A stretch of 60,000 bases of DNA, taken from assembly GCF_029227915.1 (NCBI RefSeq), contig NC_079889.1:4032001-4092000 (forward strand), read 5' to 3'. Numbering within the stretch: the first letter of the stretch is position 1; each line of letters starts with the position of its first letter. The translations under genes and the position numbers were made by a program. Source of the DNA: Hydractinia symbiolongicarpus (lineage: Eukaryota; Cnidaria; Hydrozoa; Anthoathecata; Hydractiniidae). This document shows, piece by piece, positions 8,174 through 19,506 of the stretch. Below the pieces are notes generated by a model. That model saw only the letters and a list, made by a program, of their open reading frames with translations. It was not told the origin of the DNA and made no database searches.

Positions 8174-11100
8174 AATGGAAAAGACCTTAAAGGTTGCGAA
8201 TCGTAATAATATATCACAAACATATCAACGCGTTGATCGAATTATTATCACGCCCTCCTGTGCCAGCGCCGAGACCTGTGCCAGAGCCGAGACCCACTAG
8301 ACCTGTGCCAGCGCCTAGACCGATGAGGAATGTCAAACCTGTCACAATTATTCCTAGCCAACAAGATATGGATTTGTTTGAGCAGCAAGAAATGGCTAAA
8401 ACTAGACCTCAGGTAAAAAGTAAGTTGAATGAATGGAGAGACTGGCTAGTAAATCATGTACCGAAAGTTATAAAGGAGAAAACAACTAAAACTTTCAGAA
8501 CCCTGAAGGATGAGGTTCTGGTTTATATAAAAAGGGTAGTGGAGAGAAAGAGGTGGAAGAAGAAAAAGAGGTGGAAGAGGAAAAACCTTATACCTCTATT
8601 GAAGAAGCGTTTGATGGTTCCTACAAAAGGTTCAAGATAAACTCCGATAGGAAGAAGAGCGTCAAAGTCTTTTTCAAAAAGGTTCAACCTATCGTTAAGA
8701 GGGGCGTGCTCAAGCAGAAAACGTCGTTGAAGACCCAGGCGACCTTATGGGTGAAATGGGTAAGGAAGGAAGACAATAAAAGTATCTATTTCGATAAAGC
8801 GTTCAATAGCTATATGGAGATAATCCATAACAAGGATGACATTTCTGATGTTTTCGATCGGATGCGTAATAAGATAATCGAGCAGATTGAAAACCCTGCG
8901 CTACCCAACAGTGGATTCACAATCAATAAAATCTTGCATATGCATGTGGACTTTCATAAGCTAAAATTAACGAAAGGTAGCTCTTATTTACCTCTACCTG
9001 TCAATTTCAGTGGAAAGCGATCTGTGATTAACCCTCATAACGAGGATGATGATGAATGTTTCAGATGGGCTATTATCGCTGCTCTCAATCATGATAAGAT
9101 CGATAATCATCCTGAACGAATCTCAATCCTTAAGAAGCATGATAAGTATAACTGGGATGGTCTATCTTTCCCGATGGCGCTAAACAAGATAGATTTGTTT
9201 GAGAGAAGGAACCCCGATGTCGCTGTGCATGTTTTAACAAAAGACGGGATAGAAGGCGTCTATTTGTGTCGTAAGTCAAAACATATTGATCGCAAAGAAA
9301 CAGTTGTTTTGTTTCTATTGTGTGAAAAAGATAAGAGACATTATATCGCTGTTAAGAACTTGAGCGGTGTCCTGAGCAAGGACAACTCGAAGCACGAACA
9401 TAAGGAGCATTATTGCTTGAATTGTCTCTCTGGTTTTCCAAGCGAACAAAATAGGGATGAGCACTTTGAGTATTGCAAGAATAACGATGCTGCTAAGATT
9501 CAACTCCCTAAAGAGGGTAGCACCGTTAATTTTAATAAGGGTCAGTATCAGCTCAAAGCCCCATTTATCATGTATGCCGATTTCGAGGCTTTCACAAAAG
9601 AGTTGCCTGAAGAAGAGACAAAATGCGGATCATCCACTGAGAAAGTTGGTAAACATGTTCCCACAGGTTTCTGTTGTTATAGTAGCTCATGGTGAAGTTC
9701 CAGATCCTCTGACGCTTTACCGTGGTGAAGACTGTGTTTTACGCTTTGTGAATCATATAGTTTCTGAGGCGAAAAGGTTGTATAACATGTTTTCCAAGAA
9801 AGAAATGACTCCTCTGACAAAAGAAGAACGTGATGGCTATGAAAATGCCACTAAATGCCACATTTGCATGAAAGAATTTGATGACAAAGATGACATCAAG
9901 GTTAGAGATCACTGTCATTTTACTGGCAGGTTTCGTGGAGCTGCTCATCGAGAATGTAATATCCGATACAAAGTGTCTAATTATATTCCGGTTGTCTTCC
10001 ATAATCTGAGTGGCTACGATGCACATCTATTTATCAAAGAGCTTGCGAAGCAGCATGGAAAAGAAAATATGAGCGTCATCGCTGAGAATAAAGAGAAATA
10101 TATCTCTTTCTCGACGGATGTTAAGGTTGGTGAAAACATTGACAAAAATGGGGAGACTAAAGTCAAAAAGATACAATTGAGATTTATTGATTCGGTTCGT
10201 TTCATGGCTAGCAGCTTGGATTCGTTGGTAAACAATCTATCTGATGATCAGTGTAAAAATCTTCGAAAATTCTTCAATGATGAAGAGCAATTCAAAATAA
10301 TGAGAAGAAAGGGTGTATACCCATATGAATATGTTGATTCATTCGATAGGTTTAATGAAACTAAGCTTTCGGTGAAAGATGATTTTTATAGCAAGTTAAA
10401 CATGAGTGGTATCAGTGATGCTGACTATGCGCATGCTCAAAAGGTATGGAAAGACATGAAAGTTGAAAATATGGGTGTTTATCATGATATCTACCTCAAG
10501 ACAGACGTTCTATTGCCTGCTGATGTTTTTGAGACTTTTAGGGAAACATGCTTGACAAACTATAAACTGGATCCTTCACATTTTTACACAGCTCCTGGGT
10601 TAGCTTGGCAGGCCTGTTTGAAAAAGACAGAGGTTGAGCTAGATTTGTTGCATGATATGGATATGTTTCTCTTCGTGGAGCAAGGTATTAGAGGAGGTCT
10701 CTGTCAGGCTGTTCATAGACATGCCAAAGCAAATAACCCATATATGGGCGCTAGATATAAGACGACGGAAGAGGCTAGCTATCTCCAGTACCTCGATGCA
10801 AACAATCTATATGGATGGGCCATGATTCAGAAGCTACCGACAGGAGGATTTAGGTGGGTCGATGAAAGTAAATTTTCACCTAGAATGATTTCAAAGTTGG
10901 CAAATGAAAACGGTGAAAAGGGTTACTTCCTCGAAGTTGATGTAAGCTATCCAAAAGAACTTTATGATTCTCATAATGATCTCCCCTTTCTACCAGAGAG
11001 GAAGGAGATTAATGGCGTTGAAAAGCTGACACCGTGCCTTTCAGACAAGAAGAACTATGTGATTCATATCCGTGCGCTTGATCAAGCGTTGAAGCATGGT

Positions 11101-11950
11101 CTTGTTCTTGAGAGGGTTCATAGAGTACTTAGATTTAAGCAAAGCGCATGGTTAAAGTCGTACATAGATTTTAACACTGATTTGCGCACAAAATCAACCA
11201 ATGACTTTGAAAAGGACTTTTTCAAGCTCATGAACAACAGCGTGTTCGGTAAAACTATGGAAAACCAGCGTAAGCACAAAGATATACGCTTGGCTACCAG
11301 TCGAAAACAATATGAAAATCTGGTGATGAAGCCCAACTTCAAGGGTGCTATCTGTTTCTCAGAAACATTGATGGGTGTTGAAATGCAGAAAATCAAAGTC
11401 GTATTGAGCAAGCCAATCTACCCAGGACTGGCAATTTTCGACTTGTCTAAGATAGTTATGTATGAGTTTCACTATGATTATATGAGACCAAAATATGGTG
11501 ACAAACTAAAACTTTTACAAAGATGTCGCATTGAGATTTGATACTTCAGGGTACGATAGAGAGATGGTAGACCTCTACCATCTCACAGGTTTGAATAAAA
11601 AGATCATTGGTCTGATGAAGGATGAGTTAGGTGGCAAGGTAATGACGGAGTTTGTCGCTCTAAGAGCGAAGAATTATGCATATAAACAGCTAGACGGAAA
11701 GGAAGACAAGAGGTGCAAGGGAGTCAGGAAGTGTGTGGTGAAGAAGACCATAGGGTTTCATGATTATAAGAGATGCTTGTTCGATGGTGAAAATGTTTAC
11801 AGGGAACAGATGACATTCCAATCGATTAAGCATTATGTTCACACCGTAAAAACAAATAAACTCGCTCTCAATGCAGATGATGACAAAAGAATCATCGTTG
11901 ATGGTATTACTACATACGCTAGGGGCCATTATAGACACATAGAGGAATAG
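8174..11950 (+). pseudogene. family B DNA polymerase (protein-primed type), broken
   Basis: Pieces in order: an N-terminal region with proline-rich repeats (PVPAPRPVPEPRP, about 8240-8330) and a conserved-looking linker; a frameshift near 8545; the main exonuclease part to about 9680, where one extra base shifts the frame; the polymerase part to about 11,520; then the C-terminal part to the stop at 11,948-11,950. Visible are a C2H2-like finger (about 9,407-9,478), Exo I YADFEAF (about 9,570-9,593), an inserted endonuclease-VII-like Cys/His module (CHICMKEF...DHCHFTGRF, about 9,854-9,960), Exo II NLSGYDAHL (about 10,002), motif A DANNLYGW (about 10,795) and motif B NNSVFGKTMEN (about 11,233). 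Motif C (DTDS) is absent: a deletion at about 11,517-11,530 fuses the strand before it to a sequence that normally follows it. The ATG at 8174 is a candidate start but is out of frame with the proline-rich part. The gene would replicate the element; this copy cannot. Confidence 0.9.
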
Positions 11951-11960
11951 TATAGCATGG

Positions 11961-13133
11961 TATGGAGGGACACAGGGCTCGGGGGATATAGGACAACACG
12001 GTGGGATTTGGCGAGGATTTTTTTGCTATTTAGCGATTTAGCGAAATATCGTTAATTTAACGGACGTGCTCGATGATTTTGACGTAATTGTCCTAACATC
12101 GGAAGTTTTTGAGATGACCCGTTAAATTCAGCGGGCATTTGCAGGAAAAGGATCGTCACACTTTTGTCATCGGCATTATCCTATCTCTATGTTTTGGCAA
12201 CATGTATTTGTACAACAGGTGTCATAGACTCATATAAAAATGATTTATTTTAACAATTTTGGAGTATAACAAGTAAAACCTGACTTTCTATTAAAAAACA
12301 TTCTTACGCAGTTTCATATCGCGCAGGTCTGTGCACTAGCGAAACGCTTTGTAAGGAGAAATTTTTGGCTTGCTTTTTTGTCTCGATATCTCAAATAAAT
12401 TTCATGGTCATTTTTTTATAGCTTTTTTGGTTAGTGCTGCCAAAACAGATAGAGATGCACAATCTAACCTGAAGTTACTTTAACTTATTTTTTGCTTTTT
12501 CCTGATGTTTTACCTTTTAATAACACGTTTAAATGGTGTTGCTAGAACTCTTTGTGGTATATTGACATGGATAAGATGTTGGAATAAAGAATAACTTAAA
12601 TTACTGACTTTTACAGAGAGACAAGAGAAGACATTGTTGATGTTAGTTTTAGCAGCTAGCTAGCTGTACTACATATACCATACATGTTGTGTTGTGAGGA
12701 ATAAAGTAATGGTTAAAAAGAAACACTATTCTTTTATTATCAGTACACTTTAGCAAAAAAAAAAAAATTATTGCTAGAAAGACCTGAAAGGCAAGTTTTT
12801 CTAAAGTAAACTATAGGTATACTTTATTCAGAGAAACCTTCGCGAGAGAAACTTCCGCGAATTTCGCGGTTTTTGGCCTTTTTCAAGAAACTTTGTCTCG
12901 CAAAACTTTAAAAAAAGGCCATTTGCGAAAGTTTATTTATTTAGTACAAACTTTCTAAATTGTCGATTCCCGAAAGTTTATCTACTGAAATTTTAAAAGA
13001 ATTTGCTAGTTTTTTGACTCGCTCTCTCTTGGCTCGCCCTCCCGATATAAAAAAAACAACTGACGCTGGGAACGAGGTTGGAATAAACTAAGAAATAAAA
13101 GATGATGTTTCAAATATATTTATTTAAAAAAAA
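11961..13133. other. gene-free, right flank of the Polinton
   Basis: No credible coding frame is seen. The first 60 bp after PolB are G-rich (GGGCTCGGGGG) and may belong to the element terminus. A degenerate cluster of CGCGAAAxTTT / AAACTTTCGC words at about 12,835-12,985 on both strands looks like an old MITE. The rest is unremarkable A+T-rich DNA. Confidence 0.6.
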
Positions 13134-13680
13134 TTAATCAGGGACAACAGTCTCTAGCATTTTTTCTCCTCTTCTTTGCCTTTTTAGATCTTCACGACGA
13201 AAGATGTCTCGAATGTCTAATGACTTCGGCAAAATTGCCTTTCTTGGTTTCTTTTTCTCAGTTACAGTTTTCATTGATGCAGCAGTTCTATTTAATGTTA
13301 CTGATATCTCGACGTCAGCAAACAATATCGAGCTTAAGATGGTTGGTGGGTTTGGTTCACTGTAAACAGTCCTACAATTTCTACTAAACCAGCCATTAAT
13401 TGTTAGTTTAAGGTGTTTAAACTTTTGAACTACTGTACTGCATGGAGTTTCAAGCCACCTATAGCAAATAGATGTTAATACAGATATTCTAGCTCACCTA
13501 TCTAGTATAAATTTAAGTACTCTGGAGAGCTCACGCGGCAAACGCCTAACCCTTGCTAGTCTTAATCGCAAAAATGTCAAAAGCATTATTTTCTCCTCGT
13601 TTTGAAGGCCAATACATTTTGCAGTAATGAAATCCACGTACAGCGGCGTTAAACATCATATTGAATTTGAAACAAGCGCA
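13134..13680 (-). pseudogene. HIRAN-domain protein remnant
   Basis: On the minus strand, codons at about 13,668-13,555 read a HIRAN-type start (VRGFHYCKMYWPSK, then NAFDIFAIKT). A frame change near 13,555 is followed by RLPRELSRVLKFILDR and an in-frame TGA at 13,496-13,494 where a Gly codon is expected. The frame is then open to a TAA at 13,134. The last section has two basic clusters (KKKPRK, KRQRR). HIRAN domains bind 3' DNA ends in HLTF-like proteins and occur alone in many invertebrate proteins. A polyadenylation-like AATAAA follows the stop by about 15 nt. Whether this is a decayed host gene or cargo of a mobile element is unclear. Confidence 0.5.
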
Positions 13681-14201
13681 CGAGTTATCAGCTAAATGAA
13701 AGACGAGCCTAGAAATGTGTTTGATCTGTTTTGTGATAGGGATATAGGGATATATATTAGCAAGTTGCACTGTATTAATGTTAAATTTTTTAACTTTAAA
13801 TATAAGATGAATTTTGACGAGGTTCACTTTCCAATTTTGCGGTAGTTATAGTAATTTTGGAACATTAACATAAGAAAACATTTTGCGCATATTCTGCAAA
13901 AAGGTTAATTTGGATTTCAAACTGCACAGTTTGAGTTTGATAAGCGCGCGGATAAGGGTGCGGATGAGAGCGCCGATAAACGAACTGGCGGATAAACAAA
14001 GTGTATAAGAAGCTGAATGGACATGGCTGATCACAGAATTGACTTATCTGACACTCTTTAGTGATATATAATTAAACAAATTGGGCATTTATCCAAAAAT
14101 CTTGATTTTGCCCCTCCTACAGATTTTTTTCAATGTAACTTGCTTTCGCTAAATCACATAGACATGATGCTAATTAAAAATCTTGAGTTTAATGACATTA
14201 A

Positions 14202-14953
14202 CCCTATTCGGTCCGGGGGGGGCGGATTCCGCCCCCCCCTGACGGTTTTTTTTTAATAACTCCTGATTGCTTTCTTATTTGGCTATGATACTTACTGAGT
14301 TTTAACATTTATCTATTAGACACCTGCATGCTAAATTTTTAGGTCCCATACTTTTCAGAGGCTTTGATATTGGCCATTACTCGAAACTACCCCTAAAATC
14401 TCTATGAAATCCTTATAATGGCGAAAATATAATAATCCCTGTTAGGATTATCCTTAGAGCTTGAAACTTGCAACACAACTTTGTTTCATCAAGAAGAATC
14501 ATTTTGAATAATTTTGACACGTGACTAATCCGATTTCCCGATTTTGTCGGATTTTACCCGAAAATCGGAAAAAAATGGATTTTCGGGCAATTTTTGGCAA
14601 TTTTTTATCCGATCCATGTAAAAACCGGAAGATATGTTAAAAAAAATTTATTTAGCTTTCAGAAACTTCAAACAGAATGTAAAAATTCGCTCTAGAACAA
14701 AAGTAATTATATTTTAAGCAGATAGTGGCATTTTTAACAATTTTCAAGCTTCTGATAACGTCACAGAAAATGTGCAGACGCAAGCAAAAAATTATTACCG
14801 CCATTTTGTTCCTTTTATGACGTACTATAAGTGTGCCAAGTTTGATTCAATTTGAACAATCCTATGAGAAGTTATTGAGGGGGGGCGGAATCCGCCCCCC
14901 CCCCCCCCCCCCCCCGGTCATAGTATGTTCGAAAAACCCCGGACCGAATAGGG
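14202..14953. mobile_element. piggyBac-type MITE, 752 bp
   Basis: Terminal inverted repeats begin CCCTATTCGGTCCGGGG on both strands, and both ends are flanked by TTAA (14,198-14,201 and 14,954-14,957), the piggyBac target duplication. Just inside each end is a palindrome of the form GGGGGGGCGGA/TTCCGCCCCCCC. An internal near-perfect inverted repeat (CGATTTTC/GAAAATCGG words at about 14,530-14,600) could form a hairpin. No transposase frame is present, so it is non-autonomous. Confidence 0.85.
14895..14915 (+). repeat. poly(C) run of 21
   Basis: This is an uninterrupted C21 forming one arm of the right subterminal palindrome of the piggyBac MITE. The left copy has only a short C run, so the tract has expanded. 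It is a likely sequencing/length-variation hotspot and could form i-motif/G4 structures. Confidence 0.9.
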
Positions 14954-14957
14954 TTAA

Positions 14958-17900
14958 GTAAAATATTCAATCTCTGATATCCATTTAATTTCAAAAAAAT
15001 TGTGGCAATAGATTCAAAAAATCAGTCAAAAGAAAGACAAGAAAAAGAAGAAAAAGAAGAAAAAAATGGTCATATCGTTTATTTTTTTCATCACCTATTA
15101 ATCCCTCGAACTTTATTAAAAGATGGAGAATTAAGAACAATTTAAGAACATTAAAGGCTTCAATTTGGGAAAATTAGGAACAATCGAATGCTTTCCTTAA
15201 GATGAATGTTATAAAAAAAATTGTACATATAAAGTCAAAATTCATTTCGATAATTCATGCTAAAACGTGCTTACATCTGTCGCCTAGGCCGAGACAAATA
15301 TACGAAGAGATAGATTAGTTCGGCCGTGGTTCTTTGTTCAGTAGCGAATAAAGTTATTCCAAGATAATGCATGTGATCGTGCAACTTAATTTATGTAATT
15401 TATGATAAATTTCTTAATTTTGAACACCCGAACTGAACGCAAGTGTCCTTCAAAGTGTCATAAATTTCTATAAAATCAAATGTCAACTGAACATTCTCGG
15501 CGGTGGTGAGCACTGGCGGGGGGTCCCAGAGTTTCGACGCCATAAGTATCTGTGTGAGCCGGTGGAGCGCTTAATAAAAGCCGTACACTGTGCCACACAT
15601 CTAGGAGGAGCATTAGCACTGGTAAACCGTATGTCGTGAAAAAAGTGAAGCCCACACAGCCTTTTAATAATGTAAAAGAATGACTTTTCCGCAACTTTGC
15701 TAGTAAAGTGAAAAGACAGTTTACAGCCTGGCGTTATTCCATCATAGCAAAAAATGCCAGCTAACATGCTTTTGTTTTGCGGAACAAGTTCCTGTAAAAG
15801 TTTAAAAATTACCGGGCTAAGCGCTTAGTATAGGTGAACCATGTTGCAAATCTGTATAGTCTTTTCCAAGAAAGCTTTATCGCAACTTTCGTTTAAATAA
15901 AAATACAGAAAACCGCTTGTCGTTACCCGGCCAAGCAACAATCACTTAGCAATTTTACACAGTCGTTGCTAGTGCCTAATTCTACGGAATCTTTTTGTTT
16001 CTCGAAAAAAACAAAACATCGTTTGGTTAGTACTACTTGAAGGAAACGAAATTTGTATTTTTTTTATTGATTAAAACTTCAGGACCTGCTGCTGTGTGAT
16101 GACAAGTGTTTAGTTTTGTGAAACAAAAGAAAATTGCAGATTCACCTTAGGAAATTTCAGGAGACCTAGGACTGGACGACATCGAATATCGCTTGAAAAC
16201 TAATATGCTAATGTATCATGCTTGGTATTACCACAAGAACTTACCATATCCTCTGTAGTTTACCCCGAAACCCATCTTTAACAATGTTTTTTTCAAGCAT
16301 ATGTTTGTTATTGCTTGGTCAAAATTCGTAATTTCTCTTCAAAAGATCTTACCAAACTTGAGAAATTGCGTATGGTTATATGTTGTCATAAACATATAGA
16401 ATGCTTAGTACACCACTTCACCCATCTTCTTCTTACATCTTATATCTTTTTAACTCCATGTACTTTATTACGGTTAGCTAGCTACACACACATAAGCTAG
16501 TCTTTCATACTTATTAATTCAGTGGTTGTTATTAGTTTTTTAAAGTGTAACTAGCACAAGATAGATAAAATTTAGCATTTTATATGTTTGTTATATAAAT
16601 TTTGGTTTTTAAAAGCCTGTCTAAAAATTAGCGTAAAAAATATTTTAAAAATATTTTTCTAACCCTAAGGAATGAGCAAAAGTGACGCTCCTTGGCGCTG
16701 TGAAACCAGTAGAAAAACTTGTAGGACATTACTGGTGAAAAGAGTCGTGCTTCTGAAGGTACTTGAGTTCCTGGAGGAGAAATTGAACTTCCATATACAT
16801 ATTGCATAATGCTGCAAAAACTCATAAAACTAGATCCGTAGCTAAAATAAAGAAGGAAAAAAAAATTTGTATTTTAAATAGGACAGATCTTTCTTTTTTT
16901 CAATTTCCTTGTTTTGATGTCTCCTTCCTCTAAATGTACGGTGATAAATTTTGATAGGGTTTGGTGCGCTTAACTACGGCTGCGATAAGTAAGTAAGTAG
17001 GTGCGCTTGATTACGTCATTTTAACAACTTTAGAAATTACAGAGTCATGAAATCACTCTCCCTTCCTTGCTGCCCAGCATTGAAGAGCCCTTAACTAGCC
17101 CAGCAGCAATTGGGTTTATGTTAAGTGTTTATCGTAGACAAAATTGAAAACGAAAAATTTCTCCAAAAAAAAAATTGCATAGTGAGTTGTTATGGTCAAA
17201 ATATAACAAAACAAATAGAATATATACCTGGAAATTTCTAAATAAATACCTCGCATAAAAATATATATATTTTGATGCACATGTTTGCATCTCTCATAAT
17301 TTTTTATCCTACTATAATTTTTAATAACATTGCATTTTACTATTCGATGTTTCCCACGTGAATTGAACTTTAGTTAACAATGCGACCTAAGGCCTGTCAT
17401 ACATTATAAAAAAATTTGAAAGAACACCTTATTTGTTTTTCTTTAGGGTTTTCTCTTACGGAGAAGTTAGTTAGAGCTGGAATTTGGAAGAAACGAGTTC
17501 TCTTTACTGTTACGCAACTTATCGTCAAAGGGCGTAGTCAATAAAGGAACATAATGGGGATATAAAGAGTTAAAGTAAAAAACACGATAAACTTCGATCC
17601 TGCCTCTCTAAATAAATATCTGTCGCTACGATACTGTCATATTATCTTGTAATTGAGGCATTATGAAAAGTGTGTGTGGATTTTTGCTAGATAGGAAACA
17701 CGCCTTAAAGTTACCTGTCCAAATATTTATTACTTTATCGGTGAAAAATCCGTCGGAGAAAAGTGACGAATTTTTGCCTTGGTGACAAATATTTTTAACC
17801 GAAGATATTTTTCACCGACGAATTTTTTTCACCGGCGAAAAATTTTAACCGACGAAATTTAAGAAATAGAAAGTCGATAAATAGAAACAGAACCACAAAG

Positions 17901-19506
17901 TCAGTCGCGAGCTGATTTGCAAATAAATGAGAATACAACAGTCGAAATTATACACGGTATTTTATGCATTTTAAAAGCGTCAATTAAGCCAACTGCCGCA
18001 AAATTATTTTGTTAATTTTTAACAGTCAACAATAGGTGTTAATAATACAGAGATAGTAATAATTGAAGACGCATTTAGGAAGCAAATTTTACGTGGAACT
18101 AATCTAATTAAGTAATAGTGCCAATAAGTTTTATTTACAGAGATGGTTGTTGATCAATTTTTTTTTACCCTGTACTATTCCTGTCGAAATTAGTAGATTG
18201 AGCCATTAAAAACCATTTAAAATTAATTTGAGGTTGATTCAGTTGACCTGCCCCTGGCCTTGCCCCTCCCACCCCACCCTCTCTTAAACATCTCCTAGCC
18301 ATAAGTACTTGACAGCATTACTGACCTTTTATCGTCGATGGTAATCATAGTCATTATGTAATATACACACAGTGGCCATGACAGTTAATTATGTTTTATT
18401 CATTTAATCACACATTTACTTTCGGGTCATCTAAAGTTTTAACACTACCAGATTACCAGTCTTCGTTAGGAACAGCAATACCGCACAACGTCGGAAATAG
18501 ACTTAAAGCGGGGAAATGATGGCGTTCAAAAGCTTAGTAATAAAAACAACTAGCTATTGACTTAAGGAAATTTTAATTTAGGTTACATATCCAAAAATTG
18601 ACTGATAATAGATTAAACATATGCTTACAATGACTTTTGTTACCAAAAGCTAGTGTGTAGATAGTATTTATGACCAAGTGAAGAGAGATAGCTACGAAAT
18701 TTAGCTAGAAAGTCTAGGAGGGGGTAAAATTCAGGAAAATAAGAAAAATTGCAGGAAGGGTTTTATAATTACAATTCAGTTCAAGAGTTTATACAGGAAA
18801 TTGAAGAAGACAAAAATTGTATATACATAAAATATTATCTATCAATATTGGACCAAACTGATGGTGATTTCAATGGATCTCACTAAACTGATATTTTCAT
18901 ACAGCAATGTAAAGTTTATAATGCACTGAAAGATCCACATAGCTACCTTAGTATTATTACAAGAACATTAGAAACATATGTCTAGGTAGCTAGGTATATA
19001 GAATAAATTGAATGTAACTTCTTAATATCATAGATAAAAAAGTTAAAAAGACAATAAAGGACATCAGCATATAATGAATTAATAAAGCGTATACTTAAAA
19101 ACGGAAGCATCTCGTGACTTCAAAGAAAGGTTCTACCAAAATTACTTCCCTGAGAGTTTAGCTTTACATACATTGATTCGAGATTTTTCTTAACATTTCC
19201 AGTCTAAACAGGAAAAAAAAGCGAAATTCTGACCATTAAAGAATTGTAGAGCTTTAAGGATAAAGTTATGATTTTAAATCTGCACTTATTATGCATACGT
19301 TAATATGTGGAACACTTAAACAAAACATAACAAAACAAGCTTCTGCTAAAAAACAGCGTATATGCACGTTGTTGGAAACAAGATGTAAAAATTATTAAGA
19401 AAATTAGCAAATTATAACCTTTAACAATAAAGGACAAACTAAAATATGGTTTCACTAACTGATCTTATACAGTGGAGTTGTTTATCCCAGTTTTGTCACT
19501 TCATTC
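14958..19506. other. gene-free stretch
   Basis: I see no supported gene. Small frames at 15,476-15,767 and 16,628-16,825 lack recognisable domains or splice context. A MITE-like hairpin lies at 17,740-17,860. The 3' UTR of the receptor-like gene presumably occupies the last few hundred bases. Confidence 0.5.
17740..17860. repeat. imperfect inverted repeat with CCGACGAAAATTT words
   Basis: GGTGAAAAATCCGTCGG at the left faces CCGACGAATTTTTTTCACC at the right, with further copies of ACCGACGAAATTT after it. It resembles the subterminal repeats of a short DNA transposon; no target duplication could be fixed. Confidence 0.4.

Noticed and set aside
15476-15767. Overlapping minus-strand frames with a Cys- and Pro-containing product
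   Set aside because: No recognisable domain, splice context or partner exon; probably old repeat sequence.
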